64,000 nt of DNA from CAZCAC01 sp964496575 (lineage in GTDB: Bacteria > Planctomycetota > UBA1135 > GCA-002686595), in NCBI GenBank assembly GCA_964496575.1, contig CAZCAC010000027.1, forward strand, positions 1 through 64,000. Reading direction: 5' to 3'. Below the pieces are notes generated by a model that worked only from the letters and a program-made list of their open reading frames with translations, was not told where the DNA came from and searched no databases. This document shows, piece after piece, positions 52,983 to 60,428 of this stretch (positions are counted from its first letter, which is position 1; each line of letters starts with the position of its first letter). The translations under genes and the position numbers were made by a program.

Positions 52983-53377
52983 CGCTCCTCGTCCTCGCGC
53001 CGCACCTCGAGGATCTGCAGGCGCAGCTTCTCGAACTCCTCGGGGCTGAGCTCGCGCCCCTCGAAGAGCGCGCTGGCGAAGTGAACCGGCGAGCCGCGGA
53101 AGAGGCGCTGCATCAGCTCCTTCACCGCCGAGCGCGCGACGTCCCCCTCGTCGAGCGCGGCACGATACGTATGCCCGCGCCCGGCCCGCTGCCGCTCGAG
53201 GTAACCCTTGCGCACCAGGTTGCGCATCGTGGTGAGGATCGTGGTGTACGCGAGCGAGCGCTCCACTTGAACCGCCTCGTGCACCTCGGGCACGCTGACC
53301 TCGCCTCGCTGCCAGATCGTCTGCATCACGAGCGCCTCGAGCTCGCCGAGGATCCGGGTCTGGTTTCGATTCGTCAC
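52979..53377 (-). CDS. BlaI/MecI/CopY-family transcriptional repressor
   Basis: The 132-residue regulator starts at GTG 53377 (MTNRNQTRILGELEALVMQTIWQRGE) with a strong GGAGGAGGTG site. The winged helix covers residues about 10-80 (VPEVHEAVQVERSLAYTTILTTMRNLVRKGYLERQ), followed by the dimerisation helices; a cleavage site for the M56 partner would fall near the junction, as in BlaI. Two overlapping dyads just upstream are the likely operator, so the operon is probably autoregulated. The stop overlaps the start of the M56 gene by four bases. Confidence 0.93.
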   Translation of the reverse strand: MTNRNQTRILGELEALVMQTIWQRGEVSVPEVHEAVQVERSLAYTTILTTMRNLVRKGYLERQRAGRGHTYRAALDEGDVARSAVKELMQRLFRGSPVHFASALFEGRELSPEEFEKLRLQILEVRREDEER

Positions 53378-53402
53378 GGCACCTCCTCCCGTTGCTGCTA
53401 GG

Positions 53403-53425
53403 GTGATAGTACTATCACGATAGTA
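53403..53425. promoter_or_regulatory. Putative BlaI-type operator, two overlapping dyads
   Basis: GTGATAGTACTATCAC (53403-53418) is a perfect 16-base palindrome. It overlaps TACTATC-AC-GATAGTA (53410-53425), a second perfect dyad, giving three alternating half-sites of TACTATC/GATAGTA. It lies 26 bases upstream of the repressor start and resembles the TACTA/TAGTA half-sites bound by BlaI/MecI. It may also affect the divergent protease gene at 53659. Confidence 0.8.
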
Positions 53426-53658
53426 GATTTGCCAGGGGGCTCGTCACGGCGAATGTGAGCTCGCCGGTGAACGCTCACCCCCGGTGGCGTTCGGGCGAGG
53501 CACTGCTCCACCGGGAAGCAAGGGTGGAGGGCCCCCGCTGGGGGATCCGCCGCCGACCCGGGCGGGATCACCCTCCCTCGGCTATGCTGGCCTCGAGAAG
53601 GAGATATCTCGATCCCCTTGTTCTCTTCAGACCCTCATACGGTTCCCAGGAGTTCGCC

Positions 53659-56600
53659 ATGCGCAGCGTTCTGAAAGCCACGCTTCTTATTCTCACCATT
53701 CTGATAGGGATGGCCGCGACTCGCGCGACGGCCCAGCAGGACGCCTACCCGATCGAGGTCGGTCCTCGACAGTCGAACCCGGAACTGCGAGTCATCGGTA
53801 CCGATGCGGGGGGAATGACCGTTCACGCTCGGCCCGCGGAATTGAACGCTCGAGTTCGCGCGCTCCCGCAAGGGAGGTTCCTCGACCTCGAGCTGACCGA
53901 GGGAACCACCACCGCGATCGGCGAACCCGCTCTGCCGGCGGAGCGGATCCTGGTCGACGTCCCCTTCGGCGCCACCGACGTGACCATCGAGATCCTCGGT
54001 GAGCAGTGGGTGGACCACGACCTGGCCGAGTTCGGAAGAGCCGACTTCCTCATGCCGGTTCAGGCTCCGCTGCCCAAGATCCTCGGGGCACGGCAGGAAG
54101 CGACCTTCCTGATGGACCGCGGCGTCTACGACACGAACAAGGTCTTGCCGGAGCGGACCGTGACCGTGGAAGAAGCGGGCCTGATGCGCGGGCACCGCCT
54201 GATGTGCGTCACCGTTCACCCGCTGCGCTACAACCCGGCGATGGGGACCCTGAGCCTGTGCACCTCCCTCGATCTCGTCGTGCGCTATCGGAACGCGGAC
54301 CTCGAAGCGACGGAGAAGATCCACCAGCGCTACCGCTCGCCGTTCTTCGATCAGCTCCTGGAGAGCAACGTGGCCAACTACGTTCCGGTCGACTCGTCGA
54401 CGGCACGTGGCACCACCGCCAACACTCTCCCTCTTCCGATCGGGTACCTGATCGTCACCCACCCGAACTTCGAGGCGGGGATCCAGCCGCTGGCGGACTG
54501 GAAAGCGCACATCGGCTACGACGTGACCGTGGTCAATACGAACACGACCGGCAACACCACGACGCAGATCCGGAACTACATCCTGAACGCGTACAACAGC
54601 TGGAGCGTTCCGCCGCAGTTCGTGCTGCTGGTCGGCGACTCCGCCTACCTCCCCGGCTTCCAGGGCAGCCAGACCGGCTCGATCGACGACCTGGACTACT
54701 CCCTGATGGACGGCGGGAACTACTTCCCCGACCTCTTCGTCGGTCGTTTCTCGGTGACCAACACCACCCAGCTCCAGAACGTACTCGACAAGGTGCTTCA
54801 GTACGAGCAGCTGGATCTCTCCGGGCAGGCCTGGATCAAGAAGGCCGCGTTCATGGCCTCGGTGGACAACTACACCATCAGCGAGGGAACGCACAACCAC
54901 GTCATCAACAACCACCTGACTCCCGACGGCTACAGCAGCGACAAGCTCTACTGTGTCACTCACAACGCGAGCACGCAGGACGTCAAGAACTCGCTCAACG
55001 CCGGTCGTTCCCTGGCCATCTTCTCCGGGCACGGCAGCGAGACCTCCTGGGCGGACGGCCCTTCGTTCAGCCAGAGCGATGTCAACTTGCTGACCAACTC
55101 CGACATGTACCCGATCGTCTGCAGCCACTCCTGCCTGACCGGGGACTTCGAGATCAGCGTCTGCTTCGGGGAGACCTGGCAGCGCGCCGCCAGCGGAGGG
55201 GGCGTGATGTTCTGGGGCGCATCGACCTACTCATACTGGGACGAGGACGACATCCTGGAGAAAGGGGCCTTCGAGGCTGCCTACCAGGACGGCCTGTACT
55301 TCATCACCGGATGGACCAACGAAGGCCTGCTCGACGTCTACACCTACTACGGCGGCGGCGGCCTCTCCGAGTACTACTACGAGGAGTACAACATCCTGGG
55401 TGAGCCCTCGATGTTCCTGCGCACGGCGGATCTGTACGCGCTGTCGGTGACCCACGAGAACGCGCTTCCCGTGGGTTCCGCGCAGCTGAACGTCACGGTG
55501 CTCGCCGGCGGCAGCCCCGTGGAAGACGCCCTGATCCACGCGTACAAGACCGGCGACGTCGAGGTGACGGCGTACACCGATGCCACGGGAGGCGCCGTAC
55601 TGCCGATCAACTCCACCACGCCTGGCAACCTGGAGGTGGTGATCACGGCGCACAACGCCAGTCGGTACGAGGGGACAGCCACGATCTTCGTGCCCAGCGG
55701 CCCCTACGTGATCTTGAACGACACGCTGGTCGACGACCTCGTGGGCGGGAACAACGACGGCCAGGTCGACATCGGTGAGACCATCGACCTATCGGTCGCG
55801 GGCGAGAACGTGGGGTCGGCTGTTGCCGCCGGCGTCACCGCCACGCTGACCTCGACGGATCCGATGGTGACCATCACCGACGGAGGCGCGACCATCGGCG
55901 ACATCGCCGCCGGGGCGATCGTCTGGGGAGCGGACGACTTCCAGTTCCAGGTCTCCCCTCTCTGCGAGGATGGTCAGGTGCTGCCCTTCACGGTCACCTT
56001 CAACGACAGCGGCACCGGCGTCTGGCAGTCCGCGCTCAACGTCTCGGTGAACGCCCCCGTCCTGGTCATCGAATCCACTGCGATCGACGACGTCGGCGGT
56101 GACGGCGACGGAGAGGCGGATCCCGGCGAGACGATCACGATGGACGTCGTGCTCGAGAATGCCGGGCACTACCTCGCCGAGAACGTCTCGGTGAACGTGC
56201 ACACCACCGATACCTACTGCACCATCACCCAGGCCGACTCGACCTACGCGGATATCCCCGCGGGTGCCACCGAGACGAACACGGTGCCCTTCCTGGCCGA
56301 CGTCAGCTCGAGCTGCCCCCTGGGGCGGACGATCGTCGTCAACATCGACGTCTATCGCCAGGGCGTGCTGTGCGCGTCCGACCAGCTCTCCATCGTGGCG
56401 GGCAAGATCCCGCTCGGGCTCATCGATCTGGACGTGAACCACAACAGCGCGCCGGACATGGAGGCGTGCCTGACCGCGTTGGGGGTGAACTACCAGAAGA
56501 AGCTCTCCTGGCCCACCGACCTCTCGCTGTACAGCAACCTGATGATCTGCCTGGGCATCTTCAGCGACAACACTGTCCTCAGTGGCAGCCAGGCGAGCGA

Positions 56601-57495
56601 ACTGGTGGCCTTCATGCAGGCCGGCGGGAACGTCTACATGGAAGGGGGCGACTGCTGGGCTTATGACGACAATGCCGGGGTCTACTGCCCGACCTTCGGG
56701 ATCACTCCGCAGGAGGACGGCTCTGCGGACACGGCGACCATCAGAGGCATCAACGGCACCATCGCCGAAGGCCTCACTCTGCAGTACACGGGGGACAACA
56801 ACTGGATGGACCACATCGCGGCGGCCACTGGCGCGGTGCGGATCTTCCGGAACCTGACTCCCGCCTACGGCAACGGCGTGTCGTACGACGCCGGGACCTA
56901 CCGATCGATCGGGGTCTCCTTCGAGTTCGGCGGCATCGGCAGCGGAGCCGGGACCAACGGGATCGACTTGATGAGAGTGATCACGGACTTCTTCGGTCTC
57001 ACGGACGACCCGGTTGGCGTCCCCTATTGCTTCGGAGATCCGGGCAGCGGTACGCCGTGCCCGTGCAGCAACGACAACGATGGCAGCGCTCCCGGATCGG
57101 GCTGCGCCAACGGGGTCTTCGCCTCGGGGGCCCAGCTCACTGGCACAGGCGTGGCGAGCCTCACCGCCGACACCCTGAAGCTGGCCACGACCGGCCTCGA
57201 GCCCTCCAACAGCGGCCTCTACTTCCAGGCCGACAACGACCTGTCACCCGGTACCGTCTGGGGTGACGGCCTGCAGTGCGCGGGCGGTAACGTGAAGCGG
57301 CTCGGTGTTCGCTTCTCCGACGCGACCGGCCACTCCGACACCTCCGGGTACCCGCAGCCGATCTCGGTCAAGGCGGGCAACATCCTCGCCGGCGACACCA
57401 AGTACTACCAGTGCTGGTACCGCAACCCGGCGAGCTCGCCCTGCGGCAGCGATTTCAACGCTTCCAACGGGTTGGCCGTGACCTGGACGCCCTGA
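53659..57495 (+). CDS. Secreted gingipain-like cysteine protease (peptidase C25) with WxP C-terminal domain
   Basis: The 1278-residue product has a signal peptide (MRSVLKATLLILTILIGMAATRATAQ), a propeptide region to about 250, and a C25 domain (about 255-610) with the catalytic pair His458 in FSGHGSETSW and Cys492 in CSHSCLTGDFE. A gingipain-type Ig-like domain (to about 700), two CARDB-like domains (NNDGQVDIGETIDLSV and GDGEADPGETITMDV) and an unassigned region to 1120 follow. The shared terminal domain (about 1122-1278) ends FNASNGLAVTWTP. AGGAG lies seven bases before the ATG at 53659. Gingipains use a type IX sorting domain in Bacteroidota; here the unrelated terminal domain takes that position. 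Confidence 0.9.
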   Translation: MRSVLKATLLILTILIGMAATRATAQQDAYPIEVGPRQSNPELRVIGTDAGGMTVHARPAELNARVRALPQGRFLDLELTEGTTTAIGEPALPAERILVDVPFGATDVTIEILGEQWVDHDLAEFGRADFLMPVQAPLPKILGARQEATFLMDRGVYDTNKVLPERTVTVEEAGLMRGHRLMCVTVHPLRYNPAMGTLSLCTSLDLVVRYRNADLEATEKIHQRYRSPFFDQLLESNVANYVPVDSSTARGTTANTLPLPIGYLIVTHPNFEAGIQPLADWKAHIGYDVTVVNTNTTGNTTTQIRNYILNAYNSWSVPPQFVLLVGDSAYLPGFQGSQTGSIDDLDYSLMDGGNYFPDLFVGRFSVTNTTQLQNVLDKVLQYEQLDLSGQAWIKKAAFMASVDNYTISEGTHNHVINNHLTPDGYSSDKLYCVTHNASTQDVKNSLNAGRSLAIFSGHGSETSWADGPSFSQSDVNLLTNSDMYPIVCSHSCLTGDFEISVCFGETWQRAASGGGVMFWGASTYSYWDEDDILEKGAFEAAYQDGLYFITGWTNEGLLDVYTYYGGGGLSEYYYEEYNILGEPSMFLRTADLYALSVTHENALPVGSAQLNVTVLAGGSPVEDALIHAYKTGDVEVTAYTDATGGAVLPINSTTPGNLEVVITAHNASRYEGTATIFVPSGPYVILNDTLVDDLVGGNNDGQVDIGETIDLSVAGENVGSAVAAGVTATLTSTDPMVTITDGGATIGDIAAGAIVWGADDFQFQVSPLCEDGQVLPFTVTFNDSGTGVWQSALNVSVNAPVLVIESTAIDDVGGDGDGEADPGETITMDVVLENAGHYLAENVSVNVHTTDTYCTITQADSTYADIPAGATETNTVPFLADVSSSCPLGRTIVVNIDVYRQGVLCASDQLSIVAGKIPLGLIDLDVNHNSAPDMEACLTALGVNYQKKLSWPTDLSLYSNLMICLGIFSDNTVLSGSQASELVAFMQAGGNVYMEGGDCWAYDDNAGVYCPTFGITPQEDGSADTATIRGINGTIAEGLTLQYTGDNNWMDHIAAATGAVRIFRNLTPAYGNGVSYDAGTYRSIGVSFEFGGIGSGAGTNGIDLMRVITDFFGLTDDPVGVPYCFGDPGSGTPCPCSNDNDGSAPGSGCANGVFASGAQLTGTGVASLTADTLKLATTGLEPSNSGLYFQADNDLSPGTVWGDGLQCAGGNVKRLGVRFSDATGHSDTSGYPQPISVKAGNILAGDTKYYQCWYRNPASSPCGSDFNASNGLAVTWTP

Positions 57496-57879
57496 TCTGG
57501 AGCAGGACCACCTTTCGCCATTCGTGCGCCCCTCATCTCCGCAGAAGGCGGAGATGAGGGGCGCGCGAGTGATGGGCGGCATGACCAGCCGTCGGTGTGG
57601 GGAGCACCATCGCAGAGACAGATGAGGAGAGCGAGCTGGCCAGTCGCGAGCTGCACCGGAGGGATCGCATTGCATCAACTCCCTTCAACGGGCGGGATGC
57701 CGGTGATTGGCTGACACGGTGCCGCCACCTAGTCGCAAGACCGCGGCAAGGTGCGCGACACCGTATCGCGCCTGAGGATTGCTCTCGACGAAGGTCGTCC
57801 TCATCATGGTCGTTCCGGATCAAGCGGGGCGAGTCCCCTGCCGAGCCTGGCCAGCACGCCACTGAGGAACCATCGACCG
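57496..57879. other. Intergenic region with hairpin, no gene supported
   Basis: Between the C25 protease and the fucosidase there are 384 bases. The first part holds the strong hairpin at 57526-57564. The remainder has ORFs in several frames without motifs and should contain the fucosidase promoter, which I could not pinpoint. Confidence 0.5.
57526..57564 (+). terminator. Strong hairpin after the C25 protease gene
   Basis: A 17-bp perfect stem (GCGCCCCTCATCTCCGC at 57526-57542, partner 57548-57564) with a five-base loop AGAAG lies 31 bases after the stop. There is no T tract, as is common for high-GC terminators. Confidence 0.75.
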
Positions 57880-59274
57880 ATGAAGAAGCGAACCCGAATG
57901 CTGTCGAGCCTGTGCGTCGCCGCGCTGCTCGCCTCCTCCACCCTGGCCCAGACGCCCCGCGTCTCCGAGGAGCGCGTCCAGGAGCTGAAGGACCTTCGCT
58001 GGGGCATGTTCATCTGCTGGAGCTTCAGCACCTTCTCCGGCAAGGAGTGGACGCCGGGAGTGGAGAACGTCTCCTTCTTCCGCGCCACGAGCGTCGACAC
58101 CGACCAGTGGGCGCGCACGGCGAAGGAAGCGGAGATGGGATACATCCTGTTCCTCTCGAAGCACCACGACGGGTTCTGCCTCTGGGACACCGGGACGACC
58201 GACCGCAAGGTCACGAAGGCGCCGCTGGAGCGCGATGTCCTGGCCGATTTGCGCAAGTCCTGCGACGCGCACGGGATCAAGCTGGCCCTGTACTTCTCCG
58301 AGGGCGAGTGGCTCTGGCCGGACAAGCCGGACGGCGGGCGCTTTCCCAACGACGGCGGATACAACCCCGAGATGAAGAAGGCGCAGCTGAGGGAGCTGCT
58401 GACTGGCTACGGCCCGATCGAGTACATCTGGATGGACCACGCCATCGGGGACGGCGGCCTGAGCCACGAGGACACGGTGGAGTTTTGCAAGTCGCTGCAG
58501 CCGAACTGCTTCATCGGTTTCAACCACGGCCCCGCTGCGGGCGACATCCGCCTCGGGGAACTGGGGCATCCCTCCTCCCTCGGAGACTCCTCGGGAGCCG
58601 GCTTCAACAAGAAGCACATGAAGGGGTACGACGGCTACCGCCTGGCCGAGTTCACCTACCCGATCCTCCCGCCGCACAAGGGCGGCGCCATGTGGTTCTA
58701 CTCCCTGCCGGAACACGACGGCCTCTGCCACTCCGCCGAGAAACTCTACGCGGACTACCTCGGCGCCGGAGAGCACGAGAACATCTTCTCGATCGACATC
58801 GGCCCGAACTACGAGGGGAAGCTGCGCGAGATCGACGTCGCGACGCTGCGGAGGGTAGGCGAGATGATCCGCAATCCTCCGCCGTTGCCCCTGTCGCAGC
58901 GTCGACCGGCGAAGGCCTCGAGCGTCTGGGGGGACGGCTACGAGGCCGACCGGGCGCTGGACGGCGACGAGAGGTCCCGCTGGGGCGCGGCTCCCGACAC
59001 GCGCAGCGGCTGGCTCGAGGTGGACCTCGAAGCGGAGACGGAGGTCGGCCGCGCAATCGTCATGGAGATCGGTTACGCACGCACCCAGAGGTTCGTCATC
59101 GAGTACGCGACGGCGACCGGGTGGAAGCCGGTGGTCGAGGGGACGACCATCGCCGGCCGACGCACCTGCGACTTCGCCCCGGTCACTGCGCGGCGCTTCC
59201 GGCTGAGCATCCTCGAGGCGAACGAGGTGCCGACGATCGAGGAGTTCCAGCTCTTCGCGCCGCCGGTGAGGTGA
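57880..59274 (+). CDS. Exported alpha-L-fucosidase, GH29, with F5/8-type C-terminal domain
   Basis: The 464-residue product has a signal peptide (MKKRTRMLSSLCVAALLASSTLAQ), then a GH29 barrel: LKDLRWGMFICWSFSTFSGKEWTPG, YILFLSKHHDGFCLWDTGTTD with the conserved HHDGF, ALYFSEGEW, and IEYIWMDH with the likely nucleophile Asp186. Residues about 345-464 resemble a discoidin/F5-8-type sugar-binding module (GYEADRALDGDERSRWGA, GWLEVDLEAETEVGRAIVMEI). GH29 enzymes remove alpha-L-fucose from glycans, so this fits use of fucose-containing algal or host polysaccharides. The ATG at 57880 was chosen because the signal peptide follows directly. Confidence 0.92.
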   Translation: MKKRTRMLSSLCVAALLASSTLAQTPRVSEERVQELKDLRWGMFICWSFSTFSGKEWTPGVENVSFFRATSVDTDQWARTAKEAEMGYILFLSKHHDGFCLWDTGTTDRKVTKAPLERDVLADLRKSCDAHGIKLALYFSEGEWLWPDKPDGGRFPNDGGYNPEMKKAQLRELLTGYGPIEYIWMDHAIGDGGLSHEDTVEFCKSLQPNCFIGFNHGPAAGDIRLGELGHPSSLGDSSGAGFNKKHMKGYDGYRLAEFTYPILPPHKGGAMWFYSLPEHDGLCHSAEKLYADYLGAGEHENIFSIDIGPNYEGKLREIDVATLRRVGEMIRNPPPLPLSQRRPAKASSVWGDGYEADRALDGDERSRWGAAPDTRSGWLEVDLEAETEVGRAIVMEIGYARTQRFVIEYATATGWKPVVEGTTIAGRRTCDFAPVTARRFRLSILEANEVPTIEEFQLFAPPVR

Positions 59275-59395
59275 CCCTCCCTCATCGCGACACCGCATCG
59301 ATCGAGATCCGCTGGACCGATGACCCGCGCCTCCTGGGGTCGCGGCAATGGCCGGTCCGTTGCGCGCCTGCTACGGGTGTCGCCCTGCTTCGAAT

Positions 59396-60376
59396 TCACT
59401 TCTCCTCTTCCCCGCCGGAGTCGGAGGCGACCGGCGTCGAATCATCGCACTTCAGGTCTCCCGCCGCGTACTGGATGCCATCGAGCAGGAAGCGCAGCAT
59501 CGTGGCGCTCTCGTAGCTCGCCGGAAAGTGGCTGGGTGAGCAGTAGAACACCCGGCCCTTGCCGTGCGCCCTGATCCAGGCCACGTAGCGGGTCATCGCC
59601 TTCGCTCGGCCTTGCGGGTCCTTCAGCCCCTCCACGTCCATCGACAGGAGCGGCCGGAAGTCCAGCTTCTCGTAGGCGCCCTTGAAGCAGTAGGGCTCGT
59701 CGCGATGGATGAACGGCCCCTTGCCGCGGAAGGCGGCCACGAGTGGGTGGTTCTCGTCGACGGTGCGAACGGTGACCTCCTGGTTGGGCGGGTGGTAGTC
59801 GAATGCGCCGCCGACCATCGCGGTGAACTTCGCCGAGTTGTTCAGCAGCGTCGGGGCGCCGTGGATCACCACCAGCCCCTTGCCGCCGGCCACGTAGTCG
59901 AGCAGCGAGCGCTCCAGCGCATCCGACTTCTCCTGGCGCTGCTCGGCGGTCAGGTCCTTGTACTTCGAGCTGCCCTCCAGCACGTCCAGGAAGAGGTTCC
60001 GTCGCGGACCCTTGGAGCAGTTGTTGTTCAACACGAGCACGTCGTACTTCGCCAGGCTCTCCGGCATCAGTTGCTCGATGTCGACGGTGATCGTCGGCTC
60101 GAAAGCGCCGGTCTTCTCACCGAGGATCTCCATCACCCGGTCGACGTGCGGCATGACCTTGTGGTCGTAGCCGGTCCGGAGCGAGAAGACGAGCACCTTG
60201 CGCTTCTCCGCCTTCACCGTGGCCTTGGCCGGGGCGGCCGCCTCGACCTTGGCCGACCACTCGGGAGTGGGCGGGACGATCTCGTTCGGGGCATAGGGGA
60301 GCTTCTGCGCGTGGGCGACGCCCTGCACCGTGGCGAAGGCGAGAAGACAACCGATCAACTGGACACGCTTCAACAT
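59396..60376 (-). CDS. Exported ThuA-domain protein
   Basis: The 326-residue product has a signal peptide (MLKRVQLIGCLLAFATVQGVAHAQ) and a ThuA/glutamine-amidotransferase-like domain from about residue 58: KVLVFSLRTGYDHKVMPHVDRVMEILGEKTGAFEPTIT, LAKYDVLVLNNNC, LLDYVAGGKGLVVIHGAP, GGAFDYHPPNQEVTVRTVDENHPLVAAF, and GRVFYCSPSHFPASYES. ThuA proteins are linked to disaccharide (trehalose, sucrose) 3-keto metabolism and often occur with exported Gfo/Idh oxidoreductases, as here. Enzymatic activity is not firmly established for the family. It converges with the fucosidase. Confidence 0.88.
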   Translation of the reverse strand: MLKRVQLIGCLLAFATVQGVAHAQKLPYAPNEIVPPTPEWSAKVEAAAPAKATVKAEKRKVLVFSLRTGYDHKVMPHVDRVMEILGEKTGAFEPTITVDIEQLMPESLAKYDVLVLNNNCSKGPRRNLFLDVLEGSSKYKDLTAEQRQEKSDALERSLLDYVAGGKGLVVIHGAPTLLNNSAKFTAMVGGAFDYHPPNQEVTVRTVDENHPLVAAFRGKGPFIHRDEPYCFKGAYEKLDFRPLLSMDVEGLKDPQGRAKAMTRYVAWIRAHGKGRVFYCSPSHFPASYESATMLRFLLDGIQYAAGDLKCDDSTPVASDSGGEEEK

Positions 60377-60428
60377 GGGAGTACCTCTCGAGGGTCACCG
60401 ACGAAGGCGCCCATGATACCCCGCACGG

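Noticed and set aside
50724..53084. 786-residue plus-strand frame opposite the M56 and BlaI genes
   Set aside because: Antisense shadow; the minus strand holds coupled genes with M56 and winged-helix motifs.
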